Assembly (NCBI RefSeq): GCF_963678635.1
Contig: NC_087065.1
Span: forward strand, 71,807,345 to 71,867,344
Reading direction: 5' to 3'
Origin: Symsagittifera roscoffensis
Lineage: Eukaryota > Xenacoelomorpha > Acoela > Convolutidae
Length of the DNA: 60,000 nt
A program made the translations under genes and the position numbers. Every line of letters starts with the position of its first letter. Positions within the stretch are counted from its first letter, which is position 1. Below the pieces are notes generated by a model. That model had not been told where the DNA came from. It searched no databases and saw only the letters and a list, made by a program, of their open reading frames with translations. Positions 35,230 to 48,500 of the stretch are shown here, in pieces.

Positions 35230-38200
35230 ATTTTCGACCTATTTACCCAGTATCACTGGTGCATTTTGATTTATTCAAAAATTAGGGGAAAAAATTATGA
35301 ATTAGCCAATAGAGGTAGTTCTTGTTCCATTTCTAAATTTAGAATCAATATCAATCTAAGTCAAATTTCAGCTTCTTCAGGTTCCTCTAGATAAGCTTAA
35401 AAAACAGCTTAAACTAATTTTCAACTTCAACTTCTCATCAAGTTTCATTAAAAAATTGAAACCATGCTACCAGCTGATTAGCTCTCGGAAAGCGAGAATT
35501 CGTCCTCATAAACCAGATCGATATGGAAACCCGACGCGTAGACTCCACAACACCTAAAAAAGCGATGCTTCTGAGAACAATCCATTCAATTACTTTGAAG
35601 GCGGACAACAGATGCTGGTTGCGATACACCCTGAAACGCCCCAAATTACTAGAACACAGCTGCTTACCGAGAAATCCCCATGCAACGACTTGGAAGATCG
35701 ATAACTGTCCTAGACAATCGCTGACTCTATACCACCTAAAAAAGCGATGCTTCTGAGAACACTCCATTCAACTACTTTGAAGGCGGACAACAGATGCTGG
35801 TTGCGATACACCCTGAAACGCCCCAAATTACCAGAACATAGATGCTTCCCGAGAAATCCCCATGCAACAACTTGGAAGGTCGAAAACTCTCCTGGATAAT
35901 CTCTGACTCTACACCACCTAAAGAAGCGATGCTTCCTGAGAAATCTCCATTCAACGACTTGGAAGCAACTTTTTCCGTTTTTGAGGATAGTATGTGGCTA
36001 ACTTATCCATCTTGTTAAGCTCACTTTTGTTCATTTTTTCAAAACAACTGGGGTAGCGATAGTTGCAGAATCAAAACTGCACAGCAGTGTCCCAAAAAAA
36101 TTTGTCGTCACAATACTGGTAACTCCCACTACTTTTGGTCTTGACTACCGAAAACTCCTTGAGTTTACACAAGTTGAAAAGACAATTGTTCATTTCATCA
36201 AGTTTACTGGGGTGTTTAATAGTCCAATAAAATTGTCGTCACAATAAAGGCAGTTTTCATTACTTTTTGGTCATGATTACCAACATTCCCCAAAATTTCA
36301 CAAAATTGAAATAGTTGGTTGTGCTTTTTAAGGTGAGTATAGCGGTGCTGCCTTGTTTACGTTACCTTTCAGTAGTATAGAGCAGCAAGATGTCAAGCCT
36401 ACTTTGGGAGAGAGGTCGACCTGTCAAAGTCGCGTGAATATGTTACTCAATTAGCCTAATCTTTTTTTCTTTGGGGCCTAATAAAGATCTTATCAGATTA
36501 ATTTTTTCAATTGAACTTCTGATAGGGGTATTTAACCGGCATCCTTGGGAATAAATTGTTCATACGTAATTAGGGTGGATAGCTTTATGACATCACCGAG
36601 GGGCAAACAATTTTATCAGATTATTGTTTTCACTTGAATTATTTTTCGACCTATTTACCCAGTATCACTGGTGCATTTTGATTTATTCGAAAATTAGGGG
36701 AAAAAATTGTAAATTAGCCAATAGAGGTAGTTCTTGTTTCATTTAGGATCAATATCAATCTTAGTCAAATTTCAGCTTCTTCATGTTCCTCTAGATTAGC
36801 TTAAAAAACAGCTTCAACTAATTTTCAACTTCAACTTCTCATCAAGCTTCATTAAAAAATTGAAACCATGCTACCAGCTGATTAGCTATCGGAAAGCGAG
36901 AATTCGTCCCCATAAACCAGATCGATATGGAAAGCCGACGCGTAGACTCCACAACACCTAAAAAAGCGATGCTTCTGAGAATACTCCATTCAACTACTTT
37001 GAAGGCTGGATGCTGGTTGCGATAAACCCTGAAACGCCCCAAATTACCAGAACACAGCTGCTTACCGAGAAATCCCCATGCAACGACTTGGAAGATCGAT
37101 AACTGTCTTGGACAATCGCTGACTCTATACCACCTACAGAAGCGATGCTTCCTGAGAACACTCCATTCAACTACTTCGAAGGCGGACAACAGATGCTGGT
37201 TGCGATACAGCCCGAAACGCCCCAAATTACCAGAACAAAGCTGCTTCCTGAAAAACCCCCATTCAACGACTTGGAAGATCAAAAACTGACTGGGATAATC
37301 GCTCACTCTATACCACCTAAAAAAGTGATGCTTCCTGAGCGCTCTGTATTCAACGACTTGGAAGCAGGACATCCGATGCTGGTTGCGACACATCCTGAAA
37401 CTCCCCAAATTACCAGAACACAGATGTTTCCTGAAAACTCGCATTTCAACGACTTCGAAGATAGAAAACTGTCTTGGATAATCGTTGAATCTATACCACC
37501 TAAAGAAGCGATGCTTCCTGAGCGCTCTCCTTTCGACGACTTGGAAGGTGCATATCAGATGATACTGGTTGCGATACACCCTGAAACGCCCCAAATTACC
37601 AGAACATAGATGCTTCCCGAAAACTCCCCCTGCAACAACTTTGAAGATCGAAACCTGTCCTGGATAATCGCTGATTCCATACCACCTAAAGAAGCAATGC
37701 TTCCTGAGAAATCTCCATTCAACGACTTGGAAGCAAGTTTTTCCGTTTTTGAGGATAATATGTGGCTAATTCATCCATCTTTTTAAGCTCATTTTTGTTC
37801 ATTTTGTCATAACTACTCAGGTAGCGATCGTTTCAGAATCAAAAATGCACAGGGGTGTCCCAATAAAGTTTTCGTCACAATACTGGTAATTCCCACTACT
37901 TTTGGTCTTGACTACCAAAAATTCCTTGAGTTTACACAAGTTGAAAAGACAATTGTTCATTTCATCAAGTCTACTGGGTTGTTTAATAGTCCAATAAAAT
38001 TGTCGTCACAATAATGGCAGTTTTCATTACTTTTTGGTCATGATTACCAACATTCCCCAAAATTTCACAAAGTTGAAATAGTTGGTTGTGCTTTTTAAGG
38101 TGGGTATAGTGGTGCTGCCTTGTTTAGGTTACCTTTGAGTGGTATAGAGCAACAAGGGGTCATGCCTATTTTGGGAGAGAGGTCAACCTGTCAAAGTCGC

Positions 38201-41200
38201 GTGAATATGTTACTCAATTAGTCTAATCTTTTTTTCTTGGGGGCGTAATAAAGATCTTATCAGATTAATTTTTTCAATTGAACTTCTGATAGGGGTATTT
38301 AACCGGCATCCTTGGGAATAAATTGTTTATACGTAATTAGGGTGGATAGCTTTATGACATCACCGAGGGGCAAACAATTGTATCAGATTATTGTTTTCAC
38401 TTGAATTATTTTCTACCTATTTACCCAGTATCACTGGTGCATTTTGATTTATTCAAAAATTAGGGGAAAAAATTATGAATTAGCCAATAGAGGTAGTTCT
38501 TGTTCCATTTCTAAATTTAGAATCAATATCAATCTAAGTCAAATTTCAGCTTCTTCAGGTTCCTCTAGATAAGCTTAAAAAACAGCTTCAACTAATTTTC
38601 AACTTCAACTTCTCATCAAGTTTCATTAAAAAATTGAAACCATGCTACCAGCTGATTAGCTCTCGGAAAGCGAGAATTCGTCCTCATAAACCAGATCGAT
38701 ATGGAAACCCGACGCGTAGACTCCACAACACCTAAAAAAGCGATGCTTCTGAGAACAATCCATTCAATTACTTTGAAGGCGGACAACATATGCTGGTTGC
38801 GATACACCCTGAAACGCCCCAAATTACTAGAACACAGCTGCTTACCGAGAAATCCCCATGCAACGACTTGGAAGATCGATAACTGTCCTAGACAATCGCT
38901 GACTCTATACCACCTAAAAAAGCGATGCTTCTGAGAACACTCCATTCAACTACTTTGAAGGCGGACAACAGATGCTGGTTGCGATACACCCTGAAACGCC
39001 CCAAATTACCAGAACATAGATGCTTCCCGAGAAATCCCCATGCAACAACTTGGAAGGTCGAAAACTGTCCTTGATAATCTCTAACTCTACACCACCTAAA
39101 GAAGCGATGCTTCCTGAGAAATCTCCATTCAACGACTTGGAAGCAACTTTTTCCGTTTTTGAGGATAGTATGTGGCTAACTTATCCATCTTGTTAAGCTC
39201 ACTTTTGTTCATTTTTTCAAAACAACTGGGGTAGCGATAGTTGCAGAATCAAAACTGCACAGCGGTGTCCCAAAAAAATTTGTCGTCACAATACTGCTAA
39301 CTCCCACTACTTTTGGTCTTGACTACCGAAAACTCCTTGAGTTTACACAAGTTGAAAAGACAATTGTTCATTTCATCAAGTTTACTGGGGTGTTTAATAG
39401 TCCAATAAAATTGTCGTCACAATAAAGGCAGTTTTCATTACTTTTTGGTCATGATTACCAACATTCCCCAAAATTGAAATAGTTGGTTGTGCTTTTTAAG
39501 GTGGGTATAGCGGTGCTGCCTTGTTTACGTTACCTTTCAGTAGTATAGAGCAGCAAGATGTCAAGCCTACTTTGGGAGAGAGGTCGACCTGTCAAAGTCG
39601 CGTGAATATGTTACTCAATTAGCCTAATCTTTTTTTTCTTGGGGGCCTAATAAAGATCTTATCAGATTAATTTTTTCAATTGAACTTCTGATAGGGGTAT
39701 TTAACCGGCATCCTTGGGAATAAATTGTTTATACGTAATTAGGGTGGATAGCTTTATGACATCACCGAGGGGCAAACAATTTTATCAGATTATTGTTTTC
39801 ACTTGAATTATTTTTCGACCTATTTACCCAGTATCACTGGTGCATTTTGATTTATTCGAAAATTAGGGGAAAAAATTGTAAATTAGCCAATAGAGGTAGT
39901 TCTTGTTTCATTTAGGATCAATATCAATCTTAGTCAAATTTCAGCTTCTTCAGGTTCCTCTAGATTAGCTTAAAAAACAGCTTCAACTAATTTTCAACTT
40001 CAACTTCTCATCAAGTTTCATTAAAAAATTGAAACCATGCTACCAGCTGATTACCTCTCGGAAAGCGAGAATTCGTCCCCATAAACCAGATCGATATGGA
40101 AAGCCGACGCGTAGACTCCACAACACCTAAAAAAGCGATGCTTCTGAGAATACTCCATTCAACTACTTTGAAGGCTGGATGCTGGTTGCGATAAACCCTG
40201 AAACGCCCCAAATTACCAGAACACAGCTGCTTACCGAGAAATCCCCATGCAACGACTTGGAAGATCGATAACTGTCTTGGACAATCGCTGACTCTATACC
40301 ACCTACAGAAGCGATGCTTCCTGAAAACACTCCATTCAACTACTTCGAAGGCGGACAACAGATGCTGGTTGCGTTACAGCCCGAAACGCCCCAAATTACC
40401 AGAACAAAGCTGCTTCCTGAAAAACCCCCATTCAACGACTTGGAAGATCAAAAACTGACTGGGATAATCGCTCACTCTATACCACCTAAAAAAGTGATGC
40501 TTCCTGAGCGCTCTGTATTCAACGACTTGGAAGCAGGACATCCGATGCTGGTTGCGACACATCCTGAAACTCCCCAAATTACCAGAACACAGATGTTTCC
40601 TGAAAACTCGCATTTCAACGACTTCGAAGATCGAAAACTGTCTTGGATAATCGTTGACTCTATACCACCTAAAGAAGCGATGCTTCCTGAGCGCTCTCCT
40701 TTCGACGACTTGGAAGGTGCATATCAGATGATACTGGTTGCGATACACCCTGAAACGCCCCAAATTACCAGAACATAGATGCTTCCCGAAAACTCCCCCT
40801 GCAACAACTTTGAAGATCGAAACCTGTCCTGGATAATCGCTGATTCCATACCACCTAAAGAAGCAATGCTTCCTGAGAAATCTCCATTCAACGACTTGGA
40901 AGCAAGTTTTTCCGTTTTTGAGGATAATATGTGGCTAATTCATCCATCTTGTTAAGCTCAATTTTGTTCATTTTGTCATAACTACTCGGGTAGCGATCGT
41001 TTCAGAATCAAAAATGCACAGGGGTGTCCCAATAAAGTTTTCGTCACAATACTGGTAATTCCCACTACTTTTGATCTTGACTACCAAAAATTCTTTGAGT
41101 TTACACAAGTTGAAAAGACAATTGTTCATTTCATCGAGTCTACTGGGTTGTTTAATAGTCCAATAAAATTGTCGTCACAATAATGGCAGTTTTCATTACT

Positions 41201-41570
41201 TTTTGGTCATGATTACCAACATTCCCCAAAATTTCACAAAGTTGAAATAGTTGGTTGTGCTTTTTAAGGTGGGTATAGTGGTGCTGCCTTGTTTAGGTTA
41301 CCTTTGAGTGGTATAGAGCAACAAGGGGTCATGCCTATTTTGGGAGAGAGGTCAACCTGTCAAAGTCGCGTGAATATGTTACTCAATTAGTCTAATCTTT
41401 TTTTTCTTGGGGGCGTAATAAAGATCTTATCAGATTAATTTTTTCACTTGAACTTCTTATAGGGGTATTTAACCGGCATCCTTGGGAATAAATTGATTAT
41501 ACGTAAATATGGTGGATAAAATTATGACATCACCGAGGGGCAACCAATTGTATCAGATTATTGTTTTCAC
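35230..41570. repeat. Recent 3.17-kb tandem duplication within the array
   Basis: Units marked at 35523 and 36927 recur almost unchanged at 38701 and 40096, with offsets of 3178 and 3169 bp. The same order of subunit variants is present, and open segments 36842-37594 and 40011-40763 correspond almost residue for residue. By comparison, adjacent units in each pair differ clearly. Outer limits are approximate. Confidence 0.75.
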
Positions 41571-42228
41571 TTCGACCTATTATTTTTCGACCTATTTACC
41601 CAGTATCACTGGTGCATTTTGATTTATTCAAAAATTAGGGAGAAAAAATTTATAAATTAGCCAATAGAGGGAGTTCATGTTCCTTTCCTAAGTTTGGAAT
41701 CAAATTCAATGTTTGTCAAAATCCAGCTTCTTCAGGTTCCTCTAGATAAGCTTAAAAAACAGCTTCAACTAAATTTCAAGTTCAACTTCTATTGAACTTT
41801 TCATCAAGTTTCAATTAATAACTGAAACCATGCTGCCAGCTGAATAGCTCTCGGAAATCGAGAATTCGTCCATATAAACCAGATCGATATGGAAACCCGA
41901 CGCGTAGACTCCACAACACCTAAAGAAGCGATGCTTCCTGAGAACACTCCATTCAACTACTTTGAAGGCGGACATCAGATGCTGGTTGCGATACACCCTG
42001 AAACGCCCCAAATTACCAGAACATAGATAATTCCCGAGAAATCCCCATGCAACAAATTGGAAGATCGAAAACTGTCCTGGATAATCTCTGACTCTACACC
42101 ACCTAAAGAAGCGATGCTTCCTGAGAAACCTCCATTCAACGACTTGGAAGCAAGTTTTTCCGTTTTTGAGGATAGTAAGTGGCTAATTTATCCATCTTGT
42201 TAAGCTCAATTTTGTTCATTTTTCAAGT

Positions 42229-42615
42229 CTACTTGCATGGGGATTTCTCGGGAAGCATCTATGTTCTGGTAATTTGGGGCGTTTCAGGGTGTATCGCAAC
42301 CAGTATCATCTGATATGCACCTTCCAAGTCGTCGAATGGAGAGCACTCAGGAAGCATCGCTTCTTTAGGTGGTATAGACTCAACGATTATCCAAGACAGT
42401 TTTCGATCTTCGAAGTCATTGAAATACGAGTTTTCAGGAAACATCTGTGTTCTGGTAATTTGGGGCTTTTCAGTGTGTATCGCAACCAGCATCTGACGCC
42501 GCCTTTCAAGTCGTTGAATGGAGAGTGCTCAGGAAGCATCAACGACTTGAAAGGCGGCGTCAGATGCTGGTTGCGATACACACTGAAATGCCCCAAATTA
42601 CCAGAACATAGATGC
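42229..42615. repeat. Inverted subunits forming a near-perfect hairpin
   Basis: From 42229 to 42517 the array subunits run in reverse orientation, then flip back. The flip creates a 50-bp perfect inverted repeat (42468-42517 against 42539-42588) with a 21-bp loop. With few mismatches the pairing extends to about 42441-42615. Confidence 0.85.
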
Positions 42616-44960
42616 TTCCTGAGAAATCTCCATTCAACGACTTGGAAGTTGCATATCAGATGATACTGGTTGCGATACAGCCCGAAACGCCGCAAATTAC
42701 CAGAACACAGATGCTTTCTGAAATCTCCCTATTCAGCGACTTGGAAGATCGAAAAGTGACCTGGATAATCGCTGGCTCTAAAGCACCTCAAGAAGCGATG
42801 CTTCCTGAGAGCTCCCATTCAACGACTTAGAAGCAAGTTTTTCCGTTTTTGAGGATAGTAAGTTGCTAATTTATCCATCTTGTTAAGCTCACTTTTGTTC
42901 ATTTTGTCAAACTACTGGTGTAGCGATCTTTGCACAATCAAACTGCACTGGGGTGTCCCAATAGAGAAGTCGTCACAATACTGGTAGTTTTCACTACTTT
43001 TGGTCTTGACTACCAAACAATCACTGAGATTTTACAAATTTCAAAGAGTTGTGCTTCATTTTGTTGATATAGCGTAGTTGACTTGTTTACGGTACCTGAG
43101 AGCGCTTTGTTAGTTTTTTATCCTGCAATCTGTCATTTAGTTTTCTTGTCAATGATGCAATTTTTTTTACTCAAGTTTCTACATTTTTGAGGACAGTGTG
43201 TAGCCAAAAAAGTCATCTTGGTGCGCTCAATTTTTTTCAAAAAGTCAAGTCTACCGAGGTAGCGATCTTTGCAGAAGCGAAATTGCGCTGAGGTGTTTTT
43301 GTCCCAATAAAGTTGTTGTCACAGTACTGGTAATTTCTACTACTTTTGGTCTTAACTACCAAACATTACTTGAGTTTTCACAAGTTGGAAAGACAATTGT
43401 TCATTTCATCAAGTCTATTGTGATGTTTATTGTTCCAATTAAATTGTTGTCACAATACTGGCAGTTTTGTGTAATAAAAATCTTATCAGATTAATATTTT
43501 CACTTGAATTTTTTATAGGGGTAATTAACCGGCATCCTTGGGAGTTAATTGTTTAAACGTAATTAGGGTGGATAGCTTTATGACATCTATAAGGGGAAAA
43601 CAATTGTATCAGATTAATGTTTTCACTTGAATTATTTATCGACCTATTTATCCAGTATCACTGGTCTATTTTGCTTTATTCAAATATTAGGGAGAATAAA
43701 ATTATAAATGAGCCAATAGAGGGAATTCTTACTCTTTTCCTAAATTCAGAATCAAATTCAATCGTAGTCAAAAATCCAGCTTCTTCAGGTTCCTCTAGAT
43801 TAGCTTAAAAAACAGCTTCAACTAGATTTCAACTTCAACTTCTCTTGAACTTTTCATCAAGTTTCATTTAAAAATTATAACCACGCTGGCAGCTGAGATA
43901 TCTCTAGAAAAGCGAGATTTCATTCACACATATCAGATCGATATGGAAACCCAACGCGTAGACTGGAAACACCAAAGGAAGCGATGCTTCCGGAGCACAC
44001 TCCATTAAACTACTTGAATGGCGGACATCAGATGCTGGTTGCGATACACACTGAAATGCCCAAAATTACAAGAACATAGATGCTTCCAGAGAAATCTTCA
44101 TTCAACGACTTGGAAGTTGCATATCAGATGATACTGGTTGCGATACAGCCCCAAACTAACAGAACACAGATACTTTCTGAAATCTCCCCATTCAACGACC
44201 TGGAAGATCAAAAACTCTCGTGGATAATCGCTGACTCTATAACACCTAAAGAAGCGATGCTTCTTGAGAACTATCCATTCAACGAATTTGAAGCAAAAAA
44301 TCGGATGCTGGTTGCGTCACACCCTGAAACGCCCCAAATAACCAGAACATAGATGCTTCCCGAAAATACCCCATTCAATGACTTGGAAGCTCGAAAACTC
44401 CCTGGATAATCGCTGACTCAATACCACCTAAAGAAGCGAAGCTTCCTGAGAACTCTCCATTCAACTACTTGGAAGCAGGACATCGGATGATGGTCGCGAC
44501 TCACCCTGAAACGCCCCAAAATACCAGAACACAGACGCTTCCTGAGAACTCTCCCTTCAACGACTTGGAAGTTGCATATCAGATGATACTGGCTGCGATA
44601 CAGCCCGAAACGCCCCAAATTACCAGAACACAGATGCTTCCTGAAATCACCCCATTCAACGACTTGGAAGATCGAAAACTGTCCTGGATGATCGCTGACT
44701 CTATACCACCTAAAGAAGCGATGCTTTCTGAGAACTCTCCATTCAACGACTTGGAACCAGGACAACGAATGAATGTGGCAACTCACCCTGAAAAGCCCCA
44801 AAATACCAGAACACAGATGCTTCCTGAGAACTCCCCATTCAACGAATTGGAAGATCGAAAACTGTCCTGGATAATCGCTGACTCTATACCACCAAGAAGC
44901 GATGCTTCTTGAGAACTCTCCATACATTCAACGACTTGGAAGCAGGACATCGGGACACCT

Positions 44961-45530
44961 TGGAAGCAGGACTTAGAGAACGTAGTTTAAAAATTCAAAG
45001 TCAAAATCAAACGGCAGAGAATGAATACGTGTAATGCTAGAGGGTCTTATTGGCAGTAGGGATAGGGTAGCGCCTAGTTAGCAGAAGGAAAAATAACAAA
45101 TGATCGTAAATGACCGGCTCCTCTGTCCTCTACCATATGCAACGATCCATCCACTCGCCTTTTGCATCGTTTTACCGCTTTAGGTTGGACGAGATCATTC
45201 ATTCGGTCTTTTCTTACGGGGAGCGGGCGGATGTGTTGGGGCAGTTTCGTTTCTCAATAGATCAGTAAAAAGAGGTGAACGTCGAACTACGAAAAACAAA
45301 ATAAAAGTGAGAGTGAACAATTTTTCCTGAAAAAACCGAACGACCTATAAACTGTCCTTATTTCGTTCATTGACACTTGAACAGAATCATTTGTCTTTAT
45401 ATTGATTTCAGTTTTATGATACTACAAAACAATCTGACTCCACTTTCCGCTATGCTCTTTCATCAGTCAATTGCAACTTGGAGCCTGCAAACGTCTTGAC
45501 CTTGATATGAGACTTTCAATGGGCTCTTGT
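44961..45530. other. Boundary DNA between array and RNA-binding gene
   Basis: Array homology ends near 44960 in partial subunits. The following 500 bp has no repeat match within the window and no coding frame. The rest of the hAT-like gene interrupted at 30957 is not found here. Confidence 0.5.
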
Positions 45531-45537
45531 TTTATTC

Positions 45538-48500
45538 TCATTCATCTGTCACTAAAACTGGAATATTACTTGAATAGTCAGTTCTCCTACCGCTTGTTCT
45601 TTGCCGATCATTTGTCGCTTTTCCATTCGGTGCACTATTTCCAGGAGTGAACGTTTTAAATTTGATCTCGCAAGGCCCACAGCCAAATAAATCGGACCTA
45701 TGTAACGTCGCTATAGTTTGTTGAGCGTCTTCTTGATTTTTGAACTTGACAAAAGCGAAGTTTTTACTCAAAAGAGTGGTCGGATCTCGAACTATGGACA
45801 GGTATAACATAGCGCCCACTCCTTGATTAAGAAGAACCTGCTTCATCTGAGCTTCGTCAAGATCCTTGCCGATGTTGTAGAAGAATAATGTCACTCCATC
45901 TGAATTCGGCGGCACTTCAGGAAGAACTATCTTCTCTGGTTTTCTGGACATCATGTCTTCATTAACATCGGAGTTTTCTTTCTAAACAAAAAGTGTGCGT
46001 AACTAATAAACACTTCAGACTTAAAAAATCGGAGCTCTATAAAGCGAAGTTAAATCAAAACGAAATCAAGCGAACCAACAGTTAACCTCATTTATTGGGA
46101 AAAAACGATGTTCACATGTCTAAATGACTGGAATTTACTAAATAGCCAACAGAAAAAAGAACCAGACGATTGATTTAATTTGAAATTTTCTCAAAGACAA
46201 AATATGTTGCTTCAAATATAAGAATAATTTATGATTCACACTCCTGGTAAATTATCCTGGTAAGACAAAATACGTGGCTTCAATTATAAGAATAATTTAT
46301 GATTCACACTCCTGGTAAATTATCCTAATTGGAGAAAACCTGGTCTACGACTCATTTTTTCTGAACATAGCCAACAATGACCTCAACGAAACCAAAAAAA
46401 AAAATTAAGAAAAATGCATCACGTTGGAGAAGATCCATTTCCTAAAAGGAAGAAACAAAAACACAATCCAAATTCATCGAAATTAACATTCGATGACAAG
46501 TAAAAATCCCTGAGAAAACAGGTTAGCCGCAATTCATTTTAGATCAAAAAATTATCACAAAAATCTGTTTTGCCCTTTACTTCATACTTTTATGCTTGTT
46601 CACTCAGCGGTTACTAACTCTACTACATTTGTCATGTGCCTATAGCCTCCATAACAGCTTGTAATTGGATGGAGACTTTTGGACAGATGACACCCAGATG
46701 AGCCCATGCAACAGTAACTAGTGTACAAGTCCAAGAGATAATTCAGCTTGCCACAAGCAAACTAAATCCTAAAACTAAGGCAGGAACTGAAGATAATCAG
46801 ATCTCTCTTAATATGAACTACTCTCAGAAGCTGGATTTTCTTTAAAAGTAAGATTTCTAATGGTACAAAAAAATTTCTATTGCAAAAAAAACCTAGCATA
46901 GCATCCCGATCAACCTGGCATCCTTATCCTTTATTGCAAACTTCTGTATCTAAGTTCGATCAAATATTATTTTTAGAATTATTTGATGTTCTGATATTTC
47001 GAAAAAATGTGCTGAATTCGAGCAAATTATTCAAAAAATTACTCGTATGCCTGCCCGCTAACGGTCGAAGAAAAAGTTTAAGAACTCAGATCGTGGACAG
47101 TTAAAAAGTTGGTACGTTCAAATAGGGTTGTTACAGACTCTAAATTTTTCAGAAGCAAATATTTAGAGGCAAAAATTTCGAAGCAATTTTAAAATGGCTA
47201 AAAGTGAATTAGAATAAATACAACCAGATATCAAAGCAATTGACTGAAAAATCGATTCAACATTTTTAGTCGTAGCATCGTAAAAAAACACTCCTGGAGC
47301 ACAAGGCCTGGCTGTAGAAAAGATTCCGCATTGTTTACGCTTACTGAAATTCTTACAACCGCTTACAAGAATCTAGGGCTACACCATAACAACATGCATA
47401 AAGTTAAGGGATTATTCAATTATCAAAAAATAGGTTTTAACTCGAGGCACTTCTGTCTTATGCGCTAACTTACACAATTTTTTGAAATTTAGATTGTCTG
47501 ATTTGCCTTCAACCCATTCGAGACCCTTGCTTAACTTCACTCTTTTTTTCAATGGTACAGGTTATTCTCGTAAAGTTAGTATCGTCAGCAATCAGCAGCA
47601 CTTCACAGCTTTTGCCGACCAGTAGCAAGTCATTGAAATTTTAAGACCAAGTATTGATCATTGAGCAGCACCATCACAACTGACTTTCACCCCAGAAGAC
47701 TGTTTGCTATTCAATTCAACGCATTGAAATCGGTTTGATTAGTCACTTTTTTTTGAAGATACGGTCCATTATGTCCATAAAATACCAATCTTTTTTTGTG
47801 TTGTTGTTCCATCGACTAATCGGAGAAAATCTAGCCGAGTTCTTCCACAACTAATAAAAGGTTCTTCCAAAAATCTTCGATTTTAGCTGATATTGAATTG
47901 ACTTCTTCTTCTTTACAAAAATGATTCAAACTATCGAAAAAATTAAGGAAAACAGTTGTTACCTCAATAATACCTTTAAATGCCCGAACGTTTTCAGTTA
48001 ATTCCTTTTCTGTCAACCATTTTATATAAAAAACTGTATGCAAATAAAAAATAAATTAGCCACCATATAAATTCTTTTGAGATGCATTTTTGAAAAATTT
48101 GTTCCATCAATTTTTTCAAGAAAAAAGTCTAACTTCTTTCATCTAGTTTCGATCCCATCTTAAAAAATTGATGAACTTAAGCTGGGCGTCAAAACCCTTC
48201 CTCATCATATGGATGAATTAATATTGATAAGTTCGAATAGGTTTCATTTGGGTTTGAGGAATTGACGGATGTTATTGATTTCATAGCACATCTCACTTTG
48301 AGAAATAATTGAGAAATCGTTTCTGGCATTAACCTCGAGAACCAAATTTGTTTGATAAATTTCCTTTAAATGTATCTAAGAATTTTTACAATTGTCTTGA
48401 GTCACCAATACCACTTTCGAACTTTTCTGAGTAAACATGATTTGTTTTTCTGAAATTCATTTTTATTTTCGACCTCTCAAGTTTAAATCGCTACAAGACG

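Larger units (their letters stand above)
30958..44960. repeat. 14-kb two-level tandem array, dual-strand open subunits
   Basis: Nine large units are marked by atggaaa(c/g)ccgacgcgtagac or a close variant at 31285, 32515, 33928, 35523, 36927, 38701, 40096, 41889 and 43942; spacing is 1.2-2.1 kb. Each unit has an A/T-rich spacer of about 1 kb (from tttttccgtttttgaggata to the marker) and a run of subunits alternating 96 or 99 bp (type A) and 87 bp (type B). Every subunit starts like atgcttcctgagaa..tcccca followed by ttcaacgacttggaag. In the plus frame type A reads MLPENSPFNDLE....MLVATHPETPQITRTQ and type B MLPEKSPFNDLEDRKLSWIIADSIPPKEA. All lengths are multiples of three, so frames stay open on both strands, up to 154 codons plus and 250 minus. 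Many copies carry stops (acatag) or a one-base loss (gcttctgag). No known protein family is recognised. Confidence 0.85.

Noticed and set aside
30958-44960. CRISPR-like array
   Set aside because: Repeats are 87-99 bp and contiguous with diverged copies, no unique spacers exist, and the surrounding genes are eukaryotic with introns.
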